DNA of 64,000 nt from Sphingomonas oryzagri (GCF_029906645.1 NZ_JARYGZ010000001.1:124001-188000), one strand, 5' to 3'; shown: positions 52,683 through 62,072, numbered from the stretch's first letter. Numbers and translations: made by a program. The notes: a model not told the origin generated them from the letters alone.

Positions 52683-54512
52683 ATGCCGAGCCTTCGCAAG
52701 CTGAGGCTGTACGCATCGGCCGCGCGCCACATCCCGATCCGGTCCGTGCTGATGCGCGGCGTACGGGAGGTGCGGACGCGCCGGCTGCGCGCGGGGTTCT
52801 ATCGGATCGCGCAGGTAGCGGACGCCGCGCTCTGCGCGCGCATCGCCGACCGGATCGCGCGGCCGGATTTCGTGGCGTCGGCGCGCCGGCTGGCCGAGCT
52901 GACGGCGAGCACCTATCGCTTCGATCCTGCGGGGCCGAGCCTGCATTTCCTCGGCTCGGGCGACGTGGTGGATCTGGCCGGCGTGCGCGACGTGCCGTGG
53001 CGCGTGCCCGGCGCGATCCCCGCGTCGGACGTCAACCGCGCCTTCTTCATCGCGTTCGTCGAACATGCGACGCTGGCGGTGCAGCACGATCCGGCGGCAG
53101 GCCTGGATCACATCGCCGACATGATCGCGCAGCTCGATGCGAGCGGCCGACCGACCGCCAGCTATCTCAGCATCCCGTGGCAGCCGCTGCCGGCGGCACG
53201 GCGGCTCGCCAACCTGCTGTGCGCGGCGTCGCTCGCGCTCGCGGCCGATCCGGCGCTGGCGGACAGCCCGGCCCTCCGCACGATCGTCGGCCATGTGCTT
53301 GCCTGCGAGCAGGTGGTCGATCGGTTGCGCGAGGACGATCTGGGCTTCAACCATCTCGCCACCGACATTTTCGGGCAATGCCTCGCTGCGGCGGCGCGGG
53401 ACGATGCGCCGCTGCTCGCCCGACGCGCGCGCGAGTTCGTCGCCGCGATGGATGCGCAGGTCGGCGCGGACGGCTTTCAGCTCGAACGATCGGCTACCTA
53501 TCAGGCGCATCTGCTCGGCCATTTCGACGTGCTGCTGGCGGGCGGTCTGCTGACCGGCGGCGCGGCGGGGCAGGGCGCGGCGCTGGCCGAGCATATGCGC
53601 GGCGCGCTGGCGGTGCTGACCCATCCGGATGGCGGCTTCGCGGTGTTCAACGATTGCGCGGACGGAGACGGCCCGTCGCCCGCGAGCCTCGGCGTGGATC
53701 CCCGCCCGCCGGAACAGGGCATCCGCATGCTGGCGGAGGCGGGTTTCGCGCGGCTGGATGCCGGCGGTTCCGCCGTACTGTTCGATGTCGGCAAAGGCGG
53801 GCCGGACGAGGCGCCGGGCCATGCCCATGCCGATTTCCTCTCGATCGAGCTTTCGGTCGATGGGCACCGTTTCATCGTCGATCCGGGCGTGGCGAGTTAC
53901 AAGCCCGGCCCCGAACGCGACTGGACACGATCCGCCCACTCGCACAACGGCCCCGCCTTCGACGGGCTGGAGCCGATGGAGATGTTCGGCGCGTGGCGCG
54001 TCGGGCGGCGCGGGCGGGCCTTCACCATCGCCAGCCCGTTCGACGGGGCGCTGACCGCCGCCGCCACCCAGACCGGCTATGATCGTGCCGGTGCCCGCAG
54101 CGGTCGTACGGTCGCGCTCTCGCCCGATGGCGCGCTGGCTATCGTCGATGCCTGGGCGGGGCGGGGCGGCGGCGGCTCCCGTTTCCTGATCGATGGCGAC
54201 TGGGCGATCGCGGCGGAGGCCGGCAACAGCCTGACTTTCCGGCACGGCGACGGTGCCGAACTGGTCGTCGGGATTTTCGGGGGCACGGTCGCGCACCGGG
54301 CGGCCAGCCACTTCCGTTTCGGCCCGCGCCGTGCCCTGTCGGCGATCGAGATCCGTGTCGAACCGTCCGGCGATGCCCGTCATTGCGCGCTCACGGTCCG
54401 CAGGCCGAGTGCCGATCCGATATGGGACGCGGCATCGCTCGCCGCCGCAGGCGAGGCGCTTCTCCACACCATCCCATCCGCCCGACCAGACAGGAACGAT
54501 CATGTCCGCTGA
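52683..54512 (+). CDS. Heparinase II/III-family protein
   Basis: A 609-residue protein with no clear signal peptide. The N-terminal ~350 residues are helical (an alpha/alpha toroid as in heparinase II/III and PL15/PL17 lyases), with IPWQPLPAARRLANLLCAAS and GFQLERSATYQAHLLGHFDV. The second half is a beta-sandwich carrying the family block GHAHADFLSIELSVDGHRF and VDPGVASYKPGPERDWTRSA. The family has uronate lyases; the same family appears in many polysaccharide biosynthesis loci, where it may trim or modify the polymer. Located in the heptose operon, seven bases after hldD and overlapping the AGE gene by eleven bases. Confidence 0.85.
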   Translation: MPSLRKLRLYASAARHIPIRSVLMRGVREVRTRRLRAGFYRIAQVADAALCARIADRIARPDFVASARRLAELTASTYRFDPAGPSLHFLGSGDVVDLAGVRDVPWRVPGAIPASDVNRAFFIAFVEHATLAVQHDPAAGLDHIADMIAQLDASGRPTASYLSIPWQPLPAARRLANLLCAASLALAADPALADSPALRTIVGHVLACEQVVDRLREDDLGFNHLATDIFGQCLAAAARDDAPLLARRAREFVAAMDAQVGADGFQLERSATYQAHLLGHFDVLLAGGLLTGGAAGQGAALAEHMRGALAVLTHPDGGFAVFNDCADGDGPSPASLGVDPRPPEQGIRMLAEAGFARLDAGGSAVLFDVGKGGPDEAPGHAHADFLSIELSVDGHRFIVDPGVASYKPGPERDWTRSAHSHNGPAFDGLEPMEMFGAWRVGRRGRAFTIASPFDGALTAAATQTGYDRAGARSGRTVALSPDGALAIVDAWAGRGGGGSRFLIDGDWAIAAEAGNSLTFRHGDGAELVVGIFGGTVAHRAASHFRFGPRRALSAIEIRVEPSGDARHCALTVRRPSADPIWDAASLAAAGEALLHTIPSARPDRNDHVR

Positions 54513-55647
54513 TTACGCGATCGCCGCGTTCAAGGCCGCCGCCGCCGATGCCCGGCGCTGGCTGTTCGAGGAGGCTGCGCCGTTGTGGTGCACCGCGGGT
54601 CGCCATCCCGATGGCATGTTTGTCGAGGCATTCTCTCCCGCCGGCGAGCCGAGCCAGGGCGACCGCCGGCTGCGCGTGCAGGCGCGGCAGATCTTCGTGT
54701 TCTGCGAACTGGGCCGGCTTGGCTGGGACGGGCCGTGGCGCGACGCGGTGGCGCAGGCCGTCGACGTCCTGGTGGCGCGTGGACAGCGTGAGGACGGCTT
54801 CATGATCCACCGCTTCGGACCGGACGGCCAGCCGTCCGACCGTCGCGCCGACCTGTACGATTCGGCTTTCACGCTGTTCGCGCTCGGCCATGCCTCACAG
54901 ATGCTGGAGCGGCCCGATCTGCTGGCGCCGGCGGAGCGGCTGATGGCGGCGATCGAGCGCGACTGGACCAATCCGCAAGGCGGTTTCGACGAAGGCGAGA
55001 TCGACGGCCCGCCGCGCCGCCAGAACCCGCACATGCACCTGCTCGAAGCGATGATCGTGCTCTGGCAGGCGACCCGCGACGAAGCGTGGGCGGATCGCGC
55101 ACGCGCGCTCGCGACGCTGGGCCGGGATGCGTTCATCGAGCCTGCCACCGGCGCGCTCACCGAGTTTTTCGCGCCGGACTGGTCGCGCCCCGATACGGAC
55201 GAGGGCCATGCCGTCGAACCCGGCCATTGCTTCGAATGGGCGTGGCTGTTCGCGATGCTCGGCAAGGAGGGGCTGTTCGATCCGGCACCGTCGCAGCGCC
55301 TGGCGGCGTTCGGCCGCGCGCACGGCGTCGTCGACGGCGTTGCGATCAACGTCGTGAAGCTGGACGGCAGTGTCGTCGATGCCGGTGCGCGCCTCTGGCC
55401 GCAGACCGAGCGGATCAAGGCAGCCGTCACGCCGTTGTGGCACGATCCCGCCGACACCGGTGCGATGGCGGAGGCGACCGCCGCGTGGCAGGGCCTCAAG
55501 CGCTATTTCGACGTGCCGGTGAAGGGATCGTATCGCGACAAGCTGAAGCCCGACGGCAGCTGGGTGGAGGAGGCGGCGCCGGCCAGCTCGCTCTATCACA
55601 TCACGCTGGGCATCGCCGAACTGATCCGCGCGGCCGAACTGATGTAG
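54502..55647 (+). CDS. AGE-family epimerase/isomerase (N-acylglucosamine 2-epimerase / mannose isomerase-like)
   Basis: A 381-residue alpha6/alpha6-barrel enzyme. Visible blocks are WCTAGRHPDGMFVEAF, RRLRVQARQIFVFCEL, FALGHASQML, QNPHMHLLEAMIVLWQATRD and EPGHCFEWAWLFAMLG; the arginine and two histidines of the active site (RVQAR, HMHL, EPGH) are present. Family members interconvert mannose, fructose, glucose or N-acyl sugars. Here it may supply a polymer precursor such as mannose or a related phosphate sugar. Its N-terminus overlaps the heparinase-like stop; it is the last gene of the plus-strand operon and ends seven bases before the convergent flippase gene. Confidence 0.85.
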   Translation: MSADYAIAAFKAAAADARRWLFEEAAPLWCTAGRHPDGMFVEAFSPAGEPSQGDRRLRVQARQIFVFCELGRLGWDGPWRDAVAQAVDVLVARGQREDGFMIHRFGPDGQPSDRRADLYDSAFTLFALGHASQMLERPDLLAPAERLMAAIERDWTNPQGGFDEGEIDGPPRRQNPHMHLLEAMIVLWQATRDEAWADRARALATLGRDAFIEPATGALTEFFAPDWSRPDTDEGHAVEPGHCFEWAWLFAMLGKEGLFDPAPSQRLAAFGRAHGVVDGVAINVVKLDGSVVDAGARLWPQTERIKAAVTPLWHDPADTGAMAEATAAWQGLKRYFDVPVKGSYRDKLKPDGSWVEEAAPASSLYHITLGIAELIRAAELM

Positions 55648-55654
55648 ATCCTTC

Positions 55655-56983
55655 TCAGGCCGTGCGCTGGCGGAGTGCGCGCACGGCCCCCTTCATCGTC
55701 GCGGGGCTGAGCATCGGCAGCAGCAGCACGCCCCGCCGCCACTTCGCGAAGCTGATCTGGGTGCCATAGAGGCAGGCGAGAGCCAGCGATTGAGCGGCCG
55801 CCAGCCACAGCAGCCCGTGCCGCCCGCCGGCCCAGGAGAACAGCGCTTCGCCCGCGACGACGCAGAGCAGGGTGCCCAGAACGAAGCTGGCATTGCCCGT
55901 CATCTTCAGCACCTCGTCGACGACGCCGCCGGTCGCCTCCGCCAGCGTGCCGAACAGCAGGATCAGCAGCGGCAGGAACGCGCCCGCATAGGATGCGCCG
56001 AAGATGCCGACGATCAGCGGCCGCCCGATCGCCAGATAGACCAGGATCGCGAGCAGCACCGCGCCCGATGCCAGCGTGGAGATCATCCGCGCGTTGCGGC
56101 TGATCGTCTGCCAGTCGTCGCGCGCGGCGGCGGCGACGATCTGCGGGCGCACGATGAAGCGGATCGCCGCCATCACCGCCGCCACCGCGTTATTGAGGCG
56201 CGCCGCGAGACCGAGGACGGCCGCCGCCGCCGGCATCAGCACACCGCCCGCGATCCATGTCGGGATCCAGTAGATCGCCGTCTGCGCCACGCGCGCCACC
56301 GCGATGCGGAAGCCGAGCGACATCACCGCGCCGAGTGCTACGGGCGGCGCCTCCGTGCCCGCCGGCCGATCCATTCGCCGAAGCGCCGTGGCGAGCGCCG
56401 AACCGGCGATGAGCGCCATAGGTGCGGCGCCGGTGATCGCCGCCGCCAGCAGATGCTCCACCGGTTCGTTGCGGGTGAACAGCAGATAGGGAAACAGGGT
56501 GAACAGCAGCGAGATGTTCAGCGCCGGATAGAAGAAGAAGCTGCCGGCGGTCGGCCGTCCGAGCGCCAGCAGGCTCTGCGCGCAAAAGAAGTTGATCGCG
56601 TAGCACAGCCACCAGGCCGCCACCCACAGGACGAGGCCCGGTGCGAAGCCGAACGCCTGCGCACCGAGGATGCCGGCGGCGGCGGTCGCCAGGGTCAGCA
56701 CCGCGAACAGACCGACCGCGCGCAGCATCAGTGGTCGGATCGCCGCTTCGCCGCCGGTGCTGGCGAGGTGCGAGATTTCGCGCACCAGCCCGTCCGGCAG
56801 GCCCAGGCCGGCGATGAAGTAGGTGGAGTTCACCCAGCCGAAGATGATGAAATAGGTGCCCGCCGTGGTGGTGCTGGTGTGGCGCGACACCAGCAGCACG
56901 AGCGCGAACTGGATGATGATCGCCGAATAGCGCAGGCCGATCGCCGAGACCATCGGGCCGAGCCTGCGCAACGCGGCTATCAT
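55655..56983 (-). CDS. Wzx-like oligosaccharide flippase (MATE/MVF superfamily)
   Basis: A 442-residue integral membrane protein with about 12 segments (IGLRYSAIIIQFALVLLVSR, IFGWVNSTYFIAGLGLPDG, WLCYAINFFCAQSLLALGRP). The pattern is that of polysaccharide exporters of the Wzx/RfbX type that translocate lipid-linked repeat units across the inner membrane. The ATG at 56981-56983 overlaps the stop of the upstream glycosyltransferase (ATGA), so the two are coupled. Sequence conservation in this family is low; context makes the call. It converges with the AGE-family gene. Confidence 0.8.
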   Translation of the reverse strand: MIAALRRLGPMVSAIGLRYSAIIIQFALVLLVSRHTSTTTAGTYFIIFGWVNSTYFIAGLGLPDGLVREISHLASTGGEAAIRPLMLRAVGLFAVLTLATAAAGILGAQAFGFAPGLVLWVAAWWLCYAINFFCAQSLLALGRPTAGSFFFYPALNISLLFTLFPYLLFTRNEPVEHLLAAAITGAAPMALIAGSALATALRRMDRPAGTEAPPVALGAVMSLGFRIAVARVAQTAIYWIPTWIAGGVLMPAAAAVLGLAARLNNAVAAVMAAIRFIVRPQIVAAAARDDWQTISRNARMISTLASGAVLLAILVYLAIGRPLIVGIFGASYAGAFLPLLILLFGTLAEATGGVVDEVLKMTGNASFVLGTLLCVVAGEALFSWAGGRHGLLWLAAAQSLALACLYGTQISFAKWRRGVLLLPMLSPATMKGAVRALRQRTA

Positions 56984-58266
56984 TGGCCGCGATCTTCCAG
57001 CGAATCGTAGAAGGCCTGCTCCAGATCGAGGAAGTGCTTCTCCCACGTCCAGTCGCGCGAAGCGTAGGCGCGGGCGCGCTGGCCGAGCGCGTGGGCCGCA
57101 TCGGGATCGCGCAGCAACGCGATGATCGCCTCGCTGATCGCTTCCGGCTCGTCGGCGCTGATCAGCGTGTCGGCAGGTGCGCGGATGCCCTCGTTGGCGA
57201 CCGCGGTGGCGACCGTCGCCTTGCCGCACGCCATATATTCGATCAGCTTGTTCTGCATTCCGCCGGCGGCGAGCATCGGGTTCACGCAGACCGTGGCGGA
57301 GCGGATCATCGCGCCGACATCGGGCACGGTGCCGGTCACCACGATGCCGTCCTTGCCGGCCAGGCGCTGGATTTCCGGCACGGGGTCACGCCCCTGGATG
57401 ATGAACTCCGCGTCCGGCACGGCGGCGCGGATCGCCGGCCAGCAGCGCTGCACGAACCACAACGCCGCCTGGATGTTCGGCTGATAGAGCATCGAACCGG
57501 AGAAGACGACGCGGTTGGGCACCATCTCCTCGCGCGTCGCGGGCTGGAAACGCTCGGTGTCGGTGCCGTGTGCGCCGTAGACCCAATTGTCGATCTCCGG
57601 CATGCCCTGCCGCCGACATTCCTCGCGGATCGCGGCGACGTCGGCCGGGCCGATCAGCACCGTCCGGCTGAACTTCCGCCAGATCCGCGCCTCGTAGCGG
57701 GCGAGCCGCTTGGCCTCGAAGAAATAGAAGATGCGCTTGGCGAGGTTGGTCTCGTTCTCGAAGATCCGCCGCGCGTTCAGCGTCTGCGAAAGCTGCATCG
57801 CCAGGAACGAGCGCCAGCCCTTCGCGGACGACCGCGTCGGATCGGGGATCGCGGGCGAGGTGCGCAGATAATAGCAATAGGCGATGTCATAGTCGCCCGC
57901 ACCGATGCCCGCTTCCAGATCGGCCGCGAGCTTGGCGTTGTGGAACAGGCCGACCTGGAAGGGGATGCCGGTGAACAGCGCGCGCACCATGCCGAGCAGC
58001 ATGGCGATCTTGGGCTGGTCGTAGAAGCGCACCGTGCGGCAGGCCTTGTCCAGCCATTCGCGCTGCGCCGGCTCCACCTTGCCGCCGGTGGCGAGCGTGT
58101 GGAAATCGACCGTGTGGCCGCGCGCGGCGAGGAAGCTCAGCAGGTGCGAGACGGTCAGCTGGTCGCCGCGCATCATCGGGAAGGGCAGGCGGCTGTAGAC
58201 GAAGGCGATGCGGAGCGGCCGGGCGGCCGGCTCCACATTCATCTGCTTGGGAAGGCTCGCGCCCAT
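56980..58266 (-). CDS. Glycosyltransferase family 4
   Basis: A 428-residue GT-B glycosyltransferase. RIAFVYSRLPFPMMRGDQLT is the N-terminal donor-side entry, the C-terminal domain has VVFSGSMLYQPNIQAALWFV, VTGTVPDVGAMIRSATVCVN, and the EX7E-like AAGGMQNKLIEYMACGKATV. The donor sugar is unknown. It lies 9 bases past the GDP-mannose dehydrogenase-like gene and overlaps the flippase, so all three are one minus-strand operon. It resembles sugar-PEP-CTERM/EpsH-type polymer glycosyltransferases in the TIGR03087 sense of a large GT4 with this N-terminus; that similarity is from memory and not proven. Confidence 0.87.
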   Translation of the reverse strand: MGASLPKQMNVEPAARPLRIAFVYSRLPFPMMRGDQLTVSHLLSFLAARGHTVDFHTLATGGKVEPAQREWLDKACRTVRFYDQPKIAMLLGMVRALFTGIPFQVGLFHNAKLAADLEAGIGAGDYDIAYCYYLRTSPAIPDPTRSSAKGWRSFLAMQLSQTLNARRIFENETNLAKRIFYFFEAKRLARYEARIWRKFSRTVLIGPADVAAIREECRRQGMPEIDNWVYGAHGTDTERFQPATREEMVPNRVVFSGSMLYQPNIQAALWFVQRCWPAIRAAVPDAEFIIQGRDPVPEIQRLAGKDGIVVTGTVPDVGAMIRSATVCVNPMLAAGGMQNKLIEYMACGKATVATAVANEGIRAPADTLISADEPEAISEAIIALLRDPDAAHALGQRARAYASRDWTWEKHFLDLEQAFYDSLEDRGQ

Positions 58267-58275
58267 CGCTTATGC

Positions 58276-59535
58276 TCAGGCGAGGCGGTTGATGTCGACG
58301 ATGCGCGCGGCGTCCAGCTTGTAGTTGCCGGCGATGCTGCGCGTGTCGATCACGACGTCGTAGGTTTCCGCCTCGATCTCGGCCTGGCTCTTCAGCAGCT
58401 TGCGGATGAAGGGCGACCGCGACAGTACGCCGAGATTCTGGCCGACCAGATTGCCGGGCGTGACGTAGGGATCGAAGATCGACAGCTCGTAGCCCGCGGT
58501 CAGCAGGTAGCGGGCGATGTCGATGTTGGGGCTTTCGCGCAGATCGTCGCTCTTGTCCTTGAAGGCGAGGCCCAGCATCAGCACCTTGGCGCCATGGGTC
58601 AGGCCCTGCGAGCACAGCTCGAACAGGAACTGCTTGTGCGCCTCGTTCGAGACGATCAGCGAGTCGATCAGCCCGGTCGATCCGCCGACGAGGCGGGACA
58701 TGTGCTGCAGCGCGCGCACGTCCTTGGGCAGGCAGGAGCCGCCGAACGCGCCGCCGGGGCGCAGATAATAAGGCGAGACGTTCAGCTTGGTGTCCGACAC
58801 GAAGATGCGGTGCACCTCGCTCGCGCTGACGCCCAGCTTGGTGCAGACGCGGCCGATCTCGTTGGCGAAAGCGGTCTTCACGGCGTGGAAGGTGTTGTCC
58901 ACGAACTTGGTGATCTCGGCCTCGCGATACTTCACGTAGAAGACCGGTGCCTCGATGCCCTCGTTGATCCCGTCGATCGCGGCGCAGCGCTCGCCGGTCT
59001 TCGTGCCGACGACGATCTTGGGCGGCGCGAAGAAATCGGCGATGGCGACCGATTCACGCAGGAATTCGGGATTGTAGACCAGCTCGACGCGGTCGGAATC
59101 GGTGCCGAGAACGTCGTCGAAGATTGGCTGGATCATCTCCTCGATCGTGCCGGGGCGCACGGTCGAGCGGTAGGCGACCACCGGGCGCGCGTCGGGCGCG
59201 TCCTTGAGCTGCAGCGCGATCTGTCGCGAGACCTCGGCGATGAAGCTCATGTTATGCGACCCGTCGACCGCGCTCGGCGTGCCGACGCACACGATGATGA
59301 GATCGCTGGAAACGACATCCTTGTCGGCAATGGACACGGCGCTGAGCAGGCCATCCTTCACGCCGGCGGCGGTCAGGTCATCGAGGCCAGGCTCGGTGAT
59401 CGGCGCCACGCCGGACATGATCTTTGAAACCTTGTCGGGGTTCGGATCGACGCCGATGACGCGGTGGCCCTGGCTCGCCAGGCAGGCCGCTGCGGTTGCG
59501 CCCACATAGCCCAATCCGAAAATGGCGATTTGCAT
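58276..59535 (-). CDS. GDP-mannose 6-dehydrogenase (AlgD)-like nucleotide-sugar dehydrogenase
   Basis: A 419-residue NAD-dependent sugar-nucleotide dehydrogenase. The start MQIAIFGLGYVGATAAACLA is chosen at ATG 59533-59535. The catalytic cysteine is Cys268 in FGGSCLPKDVRAL; YNPEFLRESVAIADF and the AlgD-type YREAEITKFVDNTFHAVKTA and FANEIGR are closer to GDP-mannose dehydrogenase than to UDP-glucose dehydrogenase. It would give GDP-mannuronate for the polymer. The window also has ugd at 39409, so two uronic acids may be made. Confidence 0.85.
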   Translation of the reverse strand: MQIAIFGLGYVGATAAACLASQGHRVIGVDPNPDKVSKIMSGVAPITEPGLDDLTAAGVKDGLLSAVSIADKDVVSSDLIIVCVGTPSAVDGSHNMSFIAEVSRQIALQLKDAPDARPVVAYRSTVRPGTIEEMIQPIFDDVLGTDSDRVELVYNPEFLRESVAIADFFAPPKIVVGTKTGERCAAIDGINEGIEAPVFYVKYREAEITKFVDNTFHAVKTAFANEIGRVCTKLGVSASEVHRIFVSDTKLNVSPYYLRPGGAFGGSCLPKDVRALQHMSRLVGGSTGLIDSLIVSNEAHKQFLFELCSQGLTHGAKVLMLGLAFKDKSDDLRESPNIDIARYLLTAGYELSIFDPYVTPGNLVGQNLGVLSRSPFIRKLLKSQAEIEAETYDVVIDTRSIAGNYKLDAARIVDINRLA

Positions 59536-59730
59536 GATGTGCCTCCCTGATTGTGCGTAGCAGCAAAATCGACCGCGAGGCAATCGCCGCGGGCGACGCC
59601 GCCAGAGTGCCGGTCGATCGAGCTAGATAGGTCCGAATATCGAGGTGAACGGGAATTTCCGCTCCTGCTGCCATGGAGAGGATGTTCGCCGCAAGCGTTC
59701 CTCCCGGATATGGCGCCCGCGTCGGGCAAG

Positions 59731-59779
59731 AAAAAGGGCGCAGCCACCGCTTGTGCGGTGCGACATGCGCCCCTTTAAA
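59731..59779 (-). terminator. Rho-independent terminator after wzc
   Basis: In the minus-strand transcript AAAGGGGCGCA pairs with TGCGCCCTTT around a second inner stem (CACCGC/GCGGTG), followed by a run of T. It is the clearest U-tract terminator in the window, only seven bases past the wzc stop. It separates wza-wzc from the dehydrogenase operon, which then needs its own promoter in 59536-59730. Confidence 0.85.
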
Positions 59780-59785
59780 GCCAGC

Positions 59786-62053
59786 CTACTTCTTGGACCA
59801 GGGCCACTTGCGGGACGAACTCGGCGCGTCCGGCTGCCCGTAGGAGTAGGAATAGGTGTAATTGTATCCGTAACCATAGCCGTAGCCGATCTTGCGCGCG
59901 TCATACTTGGTGAGCAGCGCACCGATGATCGTGATCCCATTGCCGGTGAGGCGACGGACGGCGGTCTTGGCATGGCCATGGTGCGAGCCGTTCGCCTCGA
60001 CCACGAACAGCGTGGCTTCGGTGGTGGACCCGATCAGCACGGTGTCGGCAAGGCCCAGCACCGGCGGTGCGTCGATAACGACCACGTCGAAGCGTTCGGC
60101 AAGCTCGTTGATCAGCTCGGGCAGGCGGGCGCCCGACAGCAGCTCGGCCGGATTCGGCGGCAGCGGGCCGGCGGAGATGAGCGACAGGTTCGGCGTCTCG
60201 GTCGGCTGGATCGCCTCGTCGATGCTGCCCATGCGGGCGAGGAGGTTGGAGAAGCCGCGCCCGTTGGGAACGTTCGCCAGGCGGTGCAGCGACGGCTTGC
60301 GCAAATCGCCGTCGATCAGCACCACCGAGCGACCGATCTTCGCGAAGTTGCGCGCGATCGCGAAGGCGCTGGTGGATTTGCCTTCGGACTGGCGGGTCGA
60401 CGTGACCGCCAGAGTGCGCGGCGCGCCGCCCTTGTGGCTCAGCTCGATCGAGGTCCTGAGCGCCGAATAGGCTTCCGACAGCGCCGAGCGCGGATCGGAC
60501 AGGGCCTCGTCGGGCGTCATCTCCTGGTCGAGCATCGGCGTCGAGTTCAGGAAGGTCAGCCCCAGCTTGGAGTTGACGTCTTCCGGCGTACGCACCGAGT
60601 CGTCGAACTTGTCGCGCAGGAGGACGAAGCCTGCCGCCGCCATCATGCCGAGGATCATGGCCAGGGCCAGATTGATCAGCGGCTTGGGCGATACCGGCTT
60701 GTCCGGAGTATCGGCGACGTCCACCTGGCTGATGTTGTTCGCAGCCACGCCCGCCTGTGCCGAAACCTCGGCATAGCGCTGCAGCAGGCTGTCATACATC
60801 GTCCGGTTGGTGTCCACGGCGCGCTTCAGGATGTTGTATTCGACCGACCGGCTCTGCTCGTTCTGGGTCGAACTCTTCAGCCCGTTGACCTGGCCGCTCA
60901 GCGCCTGCTCCTGCTTGAGAGCGGTCGCATACTGTTCCTTGATCGATCCGCGGATCGATGTGGCCAGCGAATTGAGCTGGCGGTCCAGTTCGGCGATGTG
61001 CGCCGCGGCCTGCTGCATCTGCGGATAATCGGGCTTATGCCGCTGCAGATCCTGCTGATACGCCGCCTGCGCCTGCGCCTTCAGCTGCGCCAGCTGCATC
61101 ACCGCCGGGTTGGTCAGCACTTCCTGAAGCTGCATCGGCGGCGTCGCGGCGGCCTGCTCCCAATGCTGCTGAGCCTGCACCCGCGCGGCCTGCGCCTGCG
61201 CATAGGCATCGTTGATCTGGACGAGGTTCGAGGTCGTCAGCGAGCGGGGCGTGCCCGTCGTGCTGCCGTCGGTGCTCGATGCGATGCCGCCCGAAACGTC
61301 GAGCAGCTGGGCGCTGCGTGCATAATCGAGCAGAGCGCGCTCCGATTGCTCGAGCTTGCTGCGCGTGTCGCTCAGCTGGCTTTCGAGGAAGTTCCTCGCA
61401 TAGGTCGACGAGCCGAACTTGCGCTTCATGTTGAAGATCATGAAGTCCGCCGCGAAGGCGTTCGCGACGCGCGCCGCGAGCCGCGGATCGGGGCTGGTGA
61501 ACGAAATGTCCGCCACGCGCGAATTGCGGGGGAGATCGACGCGCAGCCCATCGGACAGCACGTTCAAAATCTGTTCGCGCTTGGTATCGGCCAGGCTCAG
61601 CGGACCCGCCGGACGATCCGCCGGCTTTCCGCCCATCTGATGGATGAAGTCGTCATTGGCGTTCAGGTTGAGGTCCTGCATCACCGTGATCGCCATCGCG
61701 CGGCTCTGCAGCACGTCCACCTGCGTCTGCAGGAAACGGTCCGCATCCTGCCACGCCGCAGCCGGATCGACCGAATTCTGGTCCGTATTGCCCAGCACGT
61801 TGGTCGATTGCTGGTCGATCTGGATGCTGGTGGTCGCCCGGTATTTCGGCGTCATCAGCATGGTGACGCCGAGGCCGATCAGCATAAACACGCCGACGAT
61901 GGCGGCGATCAGCAGACGGTTCCGGTAGAAGGTGGACCACAAGGCCCGCAAGTTGCGGGAAAGCTCGTCGGATACGGAGCCGCCGTTATCCGGCTCCATC
62001 ACATCCAGGAGGTCGTCGTCCAGGTCCGGATGCAACGCGATCTGCTTATTCAC
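59786..62053 (-). CDS. Wzc-like polysaccharide co-polymerase with bacterial tyrosine kinase domain
   Basis: A 755-residue inner-membrane protein. The first membrane helix is about residues 47-67 (LLIAAIVGVFMLIGLGVTML), followed by a long periplasmic helical domain (for example LEQSERALLDYARSAQLLDV), a second helix near 455-475 (INLALAMILGMMAAAGFVLL), and a cytoplasmic BY-kinase domain: Walker A SEGKST (Lys559), Walker A' VVLIDGDLRKP and Walker B VVVIDAPP. The C-terminus is a tyrosine cluster at 724-739. It should regulate chain length and export with Wza. No Wzb phosphatase gene is in the window. Transcribed after wza with a 19-base gap. Confidence 0.93.
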   Translation of the reverse strand: MNKQIALHPDLDDDLLDVMEPDNGGSVSDELSRNLRALWSTFYRNRLLIAAIVGVFMLIGLGVTMLMTPKYRATTSIQIDQQSTNVLGNTDQNSVDPAAAWQDADRFLQTQVDVLQSRAMAITVMQDLNLNANDDFIHQMGGKPADRPAGPLSLADTKREQILNVLSDGLRVDLPRNSRVADISFTSPDPRLAARVANAFAADFMIFNMKRKFGSSTYARNFLESQLSDTRSKLEQSERALLDYARSAQLLDVSGGIASSTDGSTTGTPRSLTTSNLVQINDAYAQAQAARVQAQQHWEQAAATPPMQLQEVLTNPAVMQLAQLKAQAQAAYQQDLQRHKPDYPQMQQAAAHIAELDRQLNSLATSIRGSIKEQYATALKQEQALSGQVNGLKSSTQNEQSRSVEYNILKRAVDTNRTMYDSLLQRYAEVSAQAGVAANNISQVDVADTPDKPVSPKPLINLALAMILGMMAAAGFVLLRDKFDDSVRTPEDVNSKLGLTFLNSTPMLDQEMTPDEALSDPRSALSEAYSALRTSIELSHKGGAPRTLAVTSTRQSEGKSTSAFAIARNFAKIGRSVVLIDGDLRKPSLHRLANVPNGRGFSNLLARMGSIDEAIQPTETPNLSLISAGPLPPNPAELLSGARLPELINELAERFDVVVIDAPPVLGLADTVLIGSTTEATLFVVEANGSHHGHAKTAVRRLTGNGITIIGALLTKYDARKIGYGYGYGYNYTYSYSYGQPDAPSSSRKWPWSKK
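59837..59884 (-). other. C-terminal tyrosine cluster of Wzc
   Basis: Residues 724-739 read YGYGYGYNYTYSYSYG: eight tyrosines, every second residue. In Wzc proteins such clusters are the autophosphorylation sites that control assembly of the export octamer. Confidence 0.9.
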
Positions 62054-62072
62054 GAGCCTTCCCCTCTAAACC

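Noticed and set aside
51660-54503. 947-codon minus-strand open frame across hldD and the heparinase-like gene
   Set aside because: Spans two real genes in antisense; composition typical of shadow frames.
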